This document shows, piece after piece, positions 11,449 through 20,964 of a stretch of 64,000 nt of DNA; positions within the stretch are counted from its first letter, which is position 1; every line of letters starts with the position of its first letter. This DNA is from Isoperla grammatica (lineage: Eukaryota; Arthropoda; Insecta; Plecoptera; Perlodidae), in contig OX246749.1 in NCBI GenBank assembly GCA_945910005.1, forward strand, positions 25,110,915 to 25,174,914, written 5' to 3'. The notes under the pieces were generated by a model. The model was not told where the DNA came from and did not search any database. It saw only the letters and a list, made by a program, of their open reading frames with translations. The position numbers were made by a program, and so were the translations under genes.

Positions 11449-11671
11449 TGTAATGTTCTCCCCAATGTGTTTAGGGTTCATTAAACAACCAGACTCCGGA
11501 ATATAGAGAATACTTTATTAGTACACACACACGACTATTACATTCCATGGTCGACTGCAGACTGGCACTCGGCGGACTATGTCGCCGGCCCATCCACAGC
11601 CTACTCCCGGGAGGGCGGGGCTAATCCCTACATGGGATGAATATCAGGCGGTGGCCACAACAACCACCACA
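11449..11671 (-). repeat. 5' LTR of the gypsy element
   Basis: Begins (plus strand) TGTAATGTTCTCCCC and, by a TG...CA rule, ends ...ACCACCACA at 11671, about 223 bp. An AATAAA-type signal on the minus strand falls near 11513. The outer edge is uncertain because the partner LTR is almost wholly deleted. Confidence 0.55.
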
Positions 11672-11699
11672 TTTATAAGCTCTATGAGCTCTATGAGAT

Positions 11700-12335
11700 T
11701 CTCTATAAGCTCTATGCTGCTCAGAAGACGTCGAAACAACTCCAGTGAGAGATTCAATGGCATGACAAATGTTGAGACAGGCAGGGAGCTATCGGAAAGC
11801 CCACGTGGCCATGTGTTAGACCACCTTGGACCTTCATTGCGGGCATCAGATCCTGTTCAATTGCCGTATCACTTCACACATCTGCCCAAAATACATGACT
11901 GAACCTGATTGTGAACATTCCTTCCTCAACAAACGTAACGAATTCATCATGTTGCATTTTAGATTCCATCATCTCCATCTGTTGTGCGAATATAGATATG
12001 CAGATTTTGCATACGGGAAGTGCCCATAAGCATGGAAATATGGCAACATCTCTCTTACACAGTAAAGGTACCAATTCCAGTCTCCTGTTCTCTCAGCTCG
12101 TGTAAATAAATAAATGTGTTCTACCATGGCAAGATACTGTGTCCATAATTTGGCAGTTCGAGTCGCCTGAGCAACACACCTTCTTGTGATGTAAGGAGTT
12201 GTGTAAGCTGATCAGTGTTCTGGCTGGAAAGCTCCTGCCCAGTTTTACATCCCTGCATTGCATCTAGTGCCAAGGAACGCACATCGTCTTGCATACCCTG
12301 CATATCATCAGTTTCACCAAGCAGCATAGACACTA
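11700..12335 (-). pseudogene. Decayed conserved coding fragment
   Basis: Minus-strand frames read in order: a segment with QLLTSQEGVLLRRLELPNY (12333-12121), then a segment with LPVCKICISIFAQQMEMME and FSHVFWADV (12074-11874), then after a stop SDTAIEQDLMPAMKVQGGLTHG, then shifted by one frame GLSDSSLPVSTFVM. The 'FWA...S.D..IEQ.LMR..K..GGLTHGRG' pattern is one I know from uncharacterised proteins common in invertebrate genomes. At least one stop and one frameshift are present. The gypsy LTR lies directly at its downstream end. Function unknown. Confidence 0.55.
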
Positions 12336-12339
12336 AAGC

Positions 12340-13009
12340 TGTTTCAATGAGAAGTTTCTTTCAGCCCGCTAGGCCCCTTGTCACACTCACAACCTCGCCA
12401 TCATTAAGAGATTTAATACAGTACAGATACATTTGATACAGTATATATTCAATATATACAGTATAAATGATACAGTACAGATACAGATTTGTGACAGTAA
12501 AACAATTAAATACATCCATCGTACATTCACTATATGACACTAAGCATAGCACAACTTTAAACAGCACCACACTTTCAGTCTACATCATAAAATTGGATAA
12601 ATTTACATGTATACTAGCTGAGAGTGACACACCGCAGCGTGAAACAGTGGGCTAACCTCGTTACCCCCCCCCCCCCCCCCCCTCCTTCACCCACACCAAA
12701 ATAAGGGGTGGTGACTGGCGGTGTCTTGTCAGTGAATGCTGTAGACATTCACTGGTACTTTTTTTATAGAAGAAACAATTATTCTATTACACTTTTAATA
12801 TTCTGTTCCGTTTGTAAATACGGCAATTCGCTGACTTCCATACAAAAGCTTTTTAAAACTTGTGCCTTTCTTGCACGTGACAGCAAACCGAAAGGGGGGC
12901 AAACCCAAGTAGTATATCAAATAACTTGAAGTTTAAAAACATTTGAAAAGCAAACTATTTGCAAATTTGAGACGAGTGAAATCACTTTTAAGTCTGCAAC
13001 ACCATTTTT
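12340..13009. other. Short repeats, no gene
   Basis: Contains an ATACAGT-rich patch (12410-12490) and a C-run of about 17 (12665-12682). Nothing else recognised. Confidence 0.5.
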
Positions 13010-13290
13010 ACACTCACGCCCTTTCCCCCTTCCCCCCTAAAACGGTTACGCGCACATAGGGGACGTAAGGGGACTTGAGTATGTTGATAAGCAGCCTCGT
13101 TAGAACTTATGTGCAAATTTTCATCTCTACTTTATTTTAGCAAGATAGAATTCTCATTATTGTCATTTTTCACCCTTTACACCCCTAAAAAATGGTGACG
13201 CGCACATGGGATTTTAGGGGACTTTGAGTATGTTAAGAAGCGGCCTTGTCAGGACCTATTTGCAAATTTTCAGCTCTACATTATTTTTTT
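13010..13290 (+). repeat. Diverged tandem duplication (~155 bp)
   Basis: About 13010-13140 and 13165-13290 share 'GCGCACAT.GG', 'GGGGACTT.GAGTATGTT', 'GCAAATTTTCA.CTCTAC' in the same order. Two units only. Confidence 0.6.
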
Positions 13291-13385
13291 CAAGGTTTGA
13301 CCCAAATTTAATCTATAATTCCTGGGCGATAACAAATCAAAGATCGATATTTCAACTACGAAACATATGAATCAGTGATTCGACT

Positions 13386-13625
13386 GTGCGAACACCTGCG
13401 GACAAAGGCCACAATCAACAAGGCCGATTCAGAACAACTTTGAATTTATTGAGTGCTTTGTTGCTAGGACGGCTCCAAAGTCACCGTTTACTTATTCTTA
13501 AGCCAAGAAGTAATGGAATTGAATCCACATTAGAAGTTAAAAAACTTCTGCCTGAAGCGGGATTTGAACCCGGGACCTTCTGCATTGGAAGCAAGGATGC
13601 TAACCACTGGACCAACGAGCCACCT
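13386..13625 (-). mobile_element. tRNA-derived SINE
   Basis: The minus strand from about 13625 starts GTGGCTCGTTGGTCCAGTGG (A-box region), followed about 25 nt later by a B box GGGTTCAAATCCC. Acceptor-stem pairing is absent and the sequence continues into a non-tRNA body, so it is a SINE head, not a tRNA gene. A decayed relative of the head is at 61594-61685. Confidence 0.65.
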
Positions 13626-13808
13626 AAAAAAATGTCTACAAACCTCACTGTTTATGTTAGCTATCATAGTATCTTTCCAATTTAGTAAGGTGCATGCTTC
13701 AAATAGTACGTAATTATGCTTTACACCACTTTTTCGCTACGGCTATACACGGATTTATAGGCTTCCATCCTTCTTTGCACAGCCTGTACATGTCTCAAGC
13801 ATGAGAAT

Positions 13809-14087
13809 AATAAAAATAATAATTTTTGTAGGAATACCCGTTCTAGGGTGCACACCAGCTTTACCTGATATGCCCCTCTTCAGGTGACTAACTAGGTTAT
13901 TAAGGTGTTTGGATAGTTGGGAAGGACTGTCCGAGGGCTGATAGAATGACTCAATCCCAGCATTCGCTTTTACGACTGAGGAAAACCTCGGAAAAAACCT
14001 TCAGTCAGGACTGCCGGTGGCCGGAATCGAACCGGCGACATCCCGAATTAGAGTCTCGCGTCTTACCGCTGAGCCAACTCTATCGGT
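13809..14087 (-). mobile_element. tRNA-derived SINE with 12-bp target duplication
   Basis: Minus strand: head with A box TTGGCTCAGCGGTAAGAC and B box CCGGTTCGATTCCGG, then a body (a 'CCTCGG..TTTTCCTCAG' block and 'CCTGAAGAGGGGCATATC'), ending in a T/A-rich tail. The 12-bp sequence AAGCATGAGAAT flanks it at 13797-13808 and 14088-14099, a clean retroposition duplication. Body fragments recur at 41768-41850 and 59752-59900. Confidence 0.88.
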
Positions 14088-14457
14088 AAGCATGAGAATC
14101 AATGGCGTGCGGTCCATAGAAGCAAGGAAGGGAAACAGTTCCCCCTTTTAAGTCTTGAACATTTTATCTTGTCATGCAAAATAGCATTTACATGTAAGTA
14201 TACAGCTACTCTACTATGATCTAAATTCTAATAGATATTATTTAAGACATGGGTGGCCAGTAATCGTCAACCTGTGAGTTTTTAGAATCATCATAGATTT
14301 TATTGTTTCATTGTGGATAGATCTTGCCGATTTTTCTCATCACTCCACATAGTGTTCATTACGGAAAACACAAGCTCGATGTCCGCATTCGTTCCGGACA
14401 AAGCGAGAAAATATGTAACAACTTCTAATATATTTCCACACAAGATATATTACCTAT
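14088..14457. other. No gene recognised
   Basis: Unique-looking AT-rich sequence between the SINE target duplication and the TIR element. Confidence 0.4.
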
Positions 14458-15231
14458 AGACGGGTGCACACGTCTGATCTACGTTGCCCAACTTTCTTCC
14501 AAATAACATTGCATGATAGGATTTCTAAAACCCACCAACTTTGTTGACAACTTAATGGGGCTTTGCACGCAAAGCTTGACGTAGAATGCGCCACCACCGT
14601 CCAAGCCCAAATCCATGACCTCCTGGATGGGTAAATCAGCGCGGACAAGGTCTACTTGACCCATCCAGCAGGCTGTGATGGCAGCATTTTGCCAAAGAGA
14701 TTAGAATAGAAGTAGCGCCACCATAGTTCGAGCTCAAGTCCAGAGCCTCCTGGATGGGTAAATCAGCCTTTTTTTCATGGCTTAGTTATGCGGAGATCAA
14801 GTAGACCTTGTCTGAGGGCTGGCACTACGCTGGCGCTGCGAGTGGGAGAATGTGGCAGTGCAAAGCCCCATTGGTTTCGTTACATTAACCTACACCTGCA
14901 ATTATAATTATCTTAATTACATAATTTAAGAAGTGTTATTATTTAGGGAATATGAAAATTAATACAACTCAAAGTAATACTCCACAGGTAAAGCCTGTAT
15001 TACACGGTCAAACTTTTTCATCCAACTCCTTGAATTCAAGGACAAAAGCGCATCAATAAATAATTCCTATTGTTGTATTTGACTACATAGTGACTGTTAT
15101 TGATGCGCTTTTGTCCTTGGATTCAAGGAGTTGGATGAAAAAGTTTGACCGTGTAATACAGGCTTTAGGTTGTTTTTGACAAAGTTGGGCTTATCGAGTT
15201 GGCCAACTCAGTTTAGTCATTGCACCCGTCT
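14458..15231. mobile_element. TIR element with nested inverted repeats
   Basis: Ends are inverted: AGACGGGTGCA at 14458 and TGCACCCGTCT ending at 15231. Secondary inverted blocks follow in order: TTGCCCAACTTT/AAAGTTGGGC, AATGGGGCTTTGCAC/GTGCAAAGCCCCATT and AAGGTCTACTT/AAGTAGACCTT. Part of the interior (about 14580-14650 and 14700-14770) is also a direct repeat. No transposase frame. Superfamily not assignable because I see no clear target duplication. Confidence 0.65.
14989..15167. repeat. Foldback hairpin, ~70-bp arms
   Basis: Left arm begins TAAAGCCTGTATTACACGG and the right arm ends CCGTGTAATACAGGCTTTA. The arms are nearly perfect, with a ~36-nt loop. It lies inside the 14458-15231 element and may be a separate MITE inserted there. 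Confidence 0.85.
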
Positions 15232-15432
15232 TGATGAAGTTATTCCAACCCATACATTAATAAAGAAAGGGATGTGAAATAGTACGCGTGAAGTTTGGAA
15301 ATCCAAAAATTGTGTTTTTGCATTTTCGAAAAAGCGGGACAAAGGTACATCCTAAGCAACTTCCCTTCTTTCAAATCTCGCGAAACTAGCTGACGATAGA
15401 CGATCGAGAAAATCGCGCGAGTTGGCAGGTCT

Positions 15433-16254
15433 GTTCGTTTGTCTTACTCCAGAGTAAAGTAGAGTTACTCCGATATCCCTAGACTAGAGACGTTTGTTTT
15501 TCGGAATCCGCGATAAAACAAAATTCATTATTTGTGGTGTAAGAACTTTTTTTTTGACAGATGTCGGCATGTTGGCCATGAAGGATAAGGAATCAAATCG
15601 CGAAATAACACCATATTATTTTAATAACGCGAATTGAGTGTTGAAATAGCGAAATAACACCATTTTCAGCATTTTTAACTATTTACAGTTATAATGGCAT
15701 ATTTTACGTAATAATTACTACTTTTGACCTTAAGTCGGTAAAACAGTTAAGTCTCAAACAGTTTACCAACCACATTTTGGCCGATGGAAAAGTGGTTTGC
15801 AGTGTTGCTGGTAGATAGCGTTGCTCAAAATAAAACGGTGTGAAGCGAGTGAAAATTTCCGTTGCTTTGAAACTTCATGATTTCTCCATTTCCATTATAA
15901 AAATAACACCGAAATAACACCACATTTTGGTTTAGAATAAAACGATTTTTTTTGAAAAATAAAACCATTTATAAACACCTCTACCCTAGACCAATCACGA
16001 GTAGGCTCACTTACTGAGATTTAGTAAGCCTACTCGTGATTCGTGGGTCTGATCGAAGAAGAGTACGGAGTAAGTTAGAGGTCGTCAGGCGACAGGTTTG
16101 TTCGCCTGACGTACTCTAACTTACTCCGTACTCTTCTTCGATCAGACCCACGAATCAAGAGTAGGCTTACTAAATCTCAGTAAGTGAGTCTACTCGTGAT
16201 TGGTCTAGGGATATCGGAGTAACTCTACTTTACTCTGGAGTAAGACAAACGAAC
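15433..16254. mobile_element. DNA element with perfect 52-bp TIRs
   Basis: 15433-15484 and 16203-16254 are exact inverted copies over 52 bp (start GTTCGTTTGTCTTACTCC). Between them are about 500 bp of AT-rich non-coding DNA and, abutting the right TIR, a 227-bp palindrome. Perfect TIR identity suggests recent activity or gene conversion. No transposase and no clear target duplication. A MADF-domain exon begins 136 bp beyond the right end. Confidence 0.85.
15984..16210. repeat. 227-bp palindrome whose arms are themselves hairpins
   Basis: The whole segment folds on itself around a short loop near 16095-16102 (GTCGTCAGGCGA / TCGCCTGACG). Each arm contains its own inverted repeat built on ATCACGAGTAGGC...GCCTACTCGTGAT (about 15994-16041 and, with changes, 16153-16200). 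It starts CCCTAGACCAATC and ends GATTGGTCTAGGG, overlapping the end of the right TIR. Confidence 0.88.
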
Positions 16255-16389
16255 GATACACGTTCAACAGAAATCGTTTGACAGTAGTGGCACCTATTTG
16301 TGTGATTTTGTAAACTCACTAGTTACAATAGTTGCCGTCGTAGTACGCCTATGCGTTGTTTTCTGCTTCATCAACACACATTGAAAAAG

Positions 16390-16560
16390 ATGTCTGCTGA
16401 AGGAGAGTGGACAACCGAATCCCTGTTTTATTTCTCTATGACCGAATCAATTAAAAACTTAATTCAATTGTGGTCTGAAAATGACATTCTTTACGATGTT
16501 TGTCATTTGGACTTCAGGAACATAAAGAAGAAACAAGCCCTGTACGATAAGATTGGAGCG
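16390..16560 (+). CDS. First exon of a MADF-domain protein
   Basis: 57 codons from ATG at 16390 to a donor GCG|GTAATT at 16560/16561. The pattern 'ESIKNLIQLWSENDILYDV..LDFRNIKKKQALYDKIGA' fits the start of a MADF domain (I..W..n..LYd...Y.n...k...w..I). MADF is a Myb/SANT-like DNA-binding domain found in arthropod transcription factors and in companion proteins of PIF/Harbinger transposons. I chose 16390 rather than the in-frame ATG at 16351, because the residues before it look unlike this family. No later exon was recognised downstream. It could be host or transposon-derived. Confidence 0.55.
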
Positions 16561-17969
16561 GTAATTTTAAATGTTTGTTTTGCTTCATGATTTTTTAAAT
16601 TCTTTATGGTAGGGCCTAGGCCTAGCTGACGCTCTTTGGTGCTCACTGGGTGCGAATAAAAATCGGAGTATATTTATTGTGTATAATTACATTTCCAACA
16701 ATTTGTACGCTCATTTGCATGTGCTCCATAAACGACACCTGTGGTAGCCTGGTAGGTAGGCTCTAGCCTAGGCCTAGCCTAACCTAGCAAACTGACAGGG
16801 GCCTAGGCCCTACTCCATATAAAGGCTTGCTCTATAGGCCTAGGGCCTAGTAGCATTCCAGAATTCAACAATCGTTCTACAGTATAATCGAAAGTGTGCC
16901 CAATGAAATCATGCCAGCCAGAAGCTAGGGTTATGCTTTGTTGAGGTTTCACCCCCCCCCCCCCCCCCCCGAAGCAATGCCTAGCCAACAACAAAAGTCT
17001 AGTCTGATTACCCCAATGAGTTAGGCATATTATGTGTCTTGAAATCTGGAATTCACATTATGGACTTATGGTAGGCTAGGAATTGGTGGTCCTAGGCCTA
17101 GGAATGGTGAGGTAAAGACTGTGAAGACAGAGACGATATCTCGAAGTCGAACTTGGCCGCTGTCCGTGCGGTCAGGGGTGGCCAAGATACGCATCTCAAA
17201 CACACATCCGCTAGCGAAGTAGGCCAACAAGCGCGCTTTAACGAGTGTAAACAATGCAAAAAGGTAGACAATGAAAAGGGAATACGGAATGCACAGCCTT
17301 CTCGACGGGTCAATCCGCGATAGACTGCTTCCTGCGTGTTAGTGGGGTACCTTTCAATGTTAAATATTTTGACATGGAAAAAGCGAGAAGTTCGCAAGTT
17401 AGCCGCTAGATGGTGCTACTTAAGGGGGCGGAAATGAATTAAGCGGAAGACGTTTTCTGTAAAGTGCGCGGCAAATACGTTTGACACGGAACATTGAACG
17501 AACGAGGACGCTCTTTGGCAAGTTGATTCCATTAGTTTTGTGTGCATTTATTAAAGAAATACCGCTATTGACAAGGCCCTCAATAAGCCATACAAAATAC
17601 GAAACCTATTTTTTGTAAATATGGGTGGCAGTGGCAGGCGTAAATAGAAATGTGGGATTGTAGCAATGAAACTTGAATGTTTGTGAATTTCCTTCAAATT
17701 TGAAAACCAGAGTGATGCGAGTTCAATTATTGTTGAGTAAGAACTAGACTAATCTATCTGACTATCTCTCGATAGCACGGGCCTATTATAATTATGTTTA
17801 TCTCATAAAATAAAAATACTACCGATTCAATTTAGCTGTCAGCAAATAATTTGAGGTATGCCTATTTAATTTATTTTCCTTCTAATTAACATAAGAGAAA
17901 AATTCGTAATAATGGCAATATATATACATTTTAATAGTTCTTGACGAAGTACTTCAAACAAACTAAAGA
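16561..17969. other. Intron or intergenic, CTAGGCCTAGG-rich
   Basis: Short TAGGCCTAGG-type palindromic words are scattered at 16610-16860 and 17060-17110, as again at 18660-19080. A C-run of ~19 is at 16951-16970. The segment 17298-17332 (GCCTTCTCGACGGGTC...) is an inverted relative of 19348-19384. No exon recognised. Confidence 0.5.
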
Positions 17970-18395
17970 GGCCTGGTCGATCGGCATTGGTCCCATGCCA
18001 TGGTCCGCAAACAATGGACCGTATCTGCGTTCTTGGTTTGAATCCTGGTTAAATCTGGATGTCATTGGCAGTTTTTCATCTTAAGAATCACCCACCCATC
18101 GTCTCGATTTCCATCGTTGCCAAAATATATAAGAGAATCCCAAATATCATCATTCGCATGGTGAAAGCTCATATCCTACAAATATTTCAAGTCAGACGAA
18201 ATGCAGTCCACAACCTCCCCACTCCCTTTTCCTCCCTCTTCCCCTATCCTCCCCGCCCTCCTACTTGCCCTTTTTCTCCAAACGGCCCCCTATTTCATCC
18301 TCATACCATTTGCATTTTCATATTTCACCTCTCATCGTCTCGATTAGCTATGTTGCAAAAATATAAGACGCTAAGCCCAAATATCAATCAATCTA
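17970..18395 (+). mobile_element. SINE-like element with LINE-type 3' tail
   Basis: A tRNA-like head (TGGTCGATCGGCATTGG, then B-box-like GGTTTGAATCC near 18035) is followed by two related tail segments (about 18095-18155 and 18330-18395). The second tail reads 'ATCGTCTCGATTAGC', 'TTGCAAAAATATAAGACG', 'AAGCCCAAATATCAATCAAT'. This is the same as the 3' end of the minus-strand LINE at 56650-56710. Tail sharing is the usual sign that a SINE uses that LINE's enzyme. Confidence 0.55.
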
Positions 18396-18645
18396 GAGAG
18401 GTAGCCCGTCTGAGCCCAGGGAAGAGTAGGCCCAGAGTGACTCTGCTAGTCGCAAGAGGCGACGACAGGAGACCCTGTCCCTTACACTCCCACTGAAGAT
18501 TTCTTCTCCCACTTGGCTCTGCCCTTCCTTGCTGGACTCCCCTTTCGACGACTCCCGCGATATAGATGGACCTGATTCGGAAGACGTCGTAATAATGACC
18601 TAAGCAGTCGTGCACGTCGTTAAACACCACCAATAATAATAATCT
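18396..18645 (+). mobile_element. Retroelement 3' end with (AAT)n tail
   Basis: Ends with TGCACGTCGTTAAACACC then AATAATAATAAT, typical of a non-LTR element 3' terminus. Directly abuts the tail of the preceding element. No coding domain seen. Confidence 0.45.
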
Positions 18646-19388
18646 CGAGAGGTATCCAGTTAGTTATGTTATGTGATGGGTGTATTGGAAACCAAAGGAC
18701 TTAGGGGCTAGATAGGCAGGGACTTCAAACCCAATGCCTAGGCTTTGCATATCTAGTACCTATCCCACCGATGGGCCTAGATATACAAAGACCTAGGCTT
18801 TGGCTTTATCCACCAAAGACTTTCGCTGGTTCTAGACCTACCATAGCCTAAACGGATCTAGCCCTAGCATTTAACAAGCCTGCCAAAACTCTCCAGAGAG
18901 TCGTCTAGGCTGCGTGTTTAAGGTTACCTTAATGTTATCTATTATAAATATATGGTAGAATCTTTCAACTAGCTCAGCCTAGCCATTGGGTTTGAAATAT
19001 TTCAAACCCAATGGCCTACAGTTGAGTAGGCCTAAGAACTAATCTAGGCCGAGGGCCTACTTCTTGTATGTCTCTTGGTGAATAAATGCACTTACACGTT
19101 ACATAAAAACCAATTAAAGACCCTTAATTATATATCAGCTTTTATACAATTACATTTAATAATCTTAGACAGTAATGACAGCGATGACAGTTCCCTCAGC
19201 TCAGACTGAAAAGCAGCTGCCAGCAATGTCAACAGTGTTGTCGGTAAAACAATTGACAATTTGGTTCAAAATTTGCTCGGTAGAGTGTGTTAGTTAAGGG
19301 GGCATGAACTTCTTGATCGAGGACCAGTTTTTTAGCTCACGCAGCAAGCAGTCTATCGCGGATTGAACCGACGTTCGAGAAGGCTCTG
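18646..19388. other. No gene; TAGGCCTAGG-rich
   Basis: Many TAGGCCTA words, a half-site TTCAAACCCAATG at 18724, a 30-bp palindrome (18984-19013), and at 19348-19384 the inverted relative of 17298-17332. Confidence 0.45.
18984..19013. mobile_element. 30-bp palindromic micro-element
   Basis: Perfect palindrome beginning CATTGGGTTTGAA and ending TTCAAACCCAATG. It is flanked by GCCTAGC on the left and GCCTACA on the right (five of seven matching). It has the same terminal sequence as 21214-21256 and a close relative at 42734-42763. Confidence 0.6.
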
Positions 19389-20859
19389 AGGGAATGCAAG
19401 TGCGCCAAAAAGTATCTACTTCCGGTTCAAACTCATATTTTAGGTCCATAAGATTAGCATGGGCGCTGAAGTTTGAACGTGTATGCCATCTTTCCTGTTC
19501 AAATAGTTAGTTTCAAAGTTATGCCGTTGTGAACACTGATTGTTCAAAATATACTCGAAATTTTTGTGAATTTAAAAGTGTGACACTTTTTAAATTATTT
19601 GGTGTTATCGAAACTTCTGCAAACCGAGGCTGCGTTGCCACATAGTGCACTTCACAGTCTTGTCCGTGACAAGATCAAGTAGCAGTAGCAGGCTGCGGAC
19701 TGGGATTTATTCAACATGGCGGACCCGTGCTTCTTCAGATTTAAAATAATTAATTGAAACATTTAGTACAAGTGTGTTCCAAATTGAAGGCTAAATTTAT
19801 ATATAAATACTTAGCAAAAACGTATTACAACCATTTACCGTTTGAAATACTTTTAATTTCCCGCGAAGTTATAGGTTAGGTTAGTCCCGCCTACCGCAGG
19901 CCACTTGAAAATGTCAACAACAGACAGCTGACACTTCGAGGTATCACGTTTGGTTGCAGTTTGGATCGAGCAAGTAATTGAGGGGCAACGAAGAGTGTTC
20001 CGATAATAGCTGGATCTTACAGACTAAGCTTTTACGAAATTATTATTTTTATTCACAAAGTGTGTGCCAAACTCGAGGTTGGTTAGGTTAGCCCTAGGAC
20101 CCTAGTCATCTGCTCATAGGCCTAGGCAACGGACGACCTACCCTTTGTCTGTCTGCATATTATCATACTCTAAAGGCATAGGGAACACATATTACTACTC
20201 TGAAAGATCTCTTAGTCATGTTTTCAGTGTCAATGTCTCTTGATATCGGTAACTAATAGGTGTTCATAAATAATATAACAAGCTAAATCAGTCGAACACG
20301 AGCGTCAGATAGAACGCCGCTATATTTCCCCCACGTGAAATTAGCTTCTGTCAAACATCTGTCAAACACGAAACGGCAATAAAGACAACTGACCATCAAC
20401 TGACGAAGAAACACGTCAAGTCAACACACAGAATGTCAGTGCGAAGTAAACATTGCGAACGCCACCTATATGTGCCGTGAAGGCTGTGCGATACGCTTGG
20501 CAACATCGTACAGCCATCGCCTGCCCGTCTTCGTACAACGTTGTCTAACTTCGTGCTAGCGCTAGCTTCAGCATAGCTCGGCTGGCTCAATTTGCGTAGA
20601 TGTTGCAAGCAGCATTGTGTAGACATTCGGATAACTTGCTACAGTTTAAATTGTATCAAATACTGGATCTTACAAAAATTATCATAAAGAAACAAATAAT
20701 TCACGGTTAATCCGATACCATTATTTTTGGGAAATAAAACATAGGGAATAAATGGGAGCATATTCTAGGCCAACATTTCTATTTCACACGTTATTTTTCT
20801 ATCCCGTGAAAACAAGCTTGAACCGGAAGTAGATACTTTTTGGCGCACTTGCATTCCCT
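19389..20859. mobile_element. 1.47-kb DNA element with perfect 42-bp TIRs
   Basis: 19389-19430 and 20818-20859 are exact inverted copies (AGGGAATGCAAGTGCGCC at the outer end). The interior is non-coding, with no transposase motif. It includes a GC-richer part (20280-20620). No target duplication is obvious, so the superfamily is open. Confidence 0.8.
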
Positions 20860-20964
20860 ATACAAAATACCACAAAATATAGGTACATATTAAAAAGTTG
20901 AAACACTCATGTTGTCCGAAAATACCTGCAATTAATTACTCAATCATATAAGTTTAGGGCACTA

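Larger units (their letters stand above)
8605..11671 (-). mobile_element. Ty3/gypsy retrotransposon, internally deleted
   Basis: Minus-strand LTR retrotransposon. It runs from a right-hand LTR (about 11671-11449) through a PBS-like site and gag-pol to a pol that stops early in RNase H. The last 30 bp of an LTR (8605-8634) are fused straight onto that point. The rest of RNase H, the integrase and most of the 3' LTR are missing, so it is non-autonomous. I found no matching target duplication, and the outer LTR edge is an estimate based on a TG...CA rule. Confidence 0.85.

Noticed and set aside
13560..13625. Possible tRNA gene on the minus strand
   Set aside because: A and B boxes are present but the acceptor stem does not pair, and the sequence continues as a SINE body.
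14010..14087. Possible tRNA gene with a good B box
   Set aside because: It is the head of a SINE with a 12-bp target duplication on both sides.
17098..17397. 99-codon minus-strand frame
   Set aside because: No domain, and it overlaps the 17298 inverted block shared with non-coding DNA at 19348.
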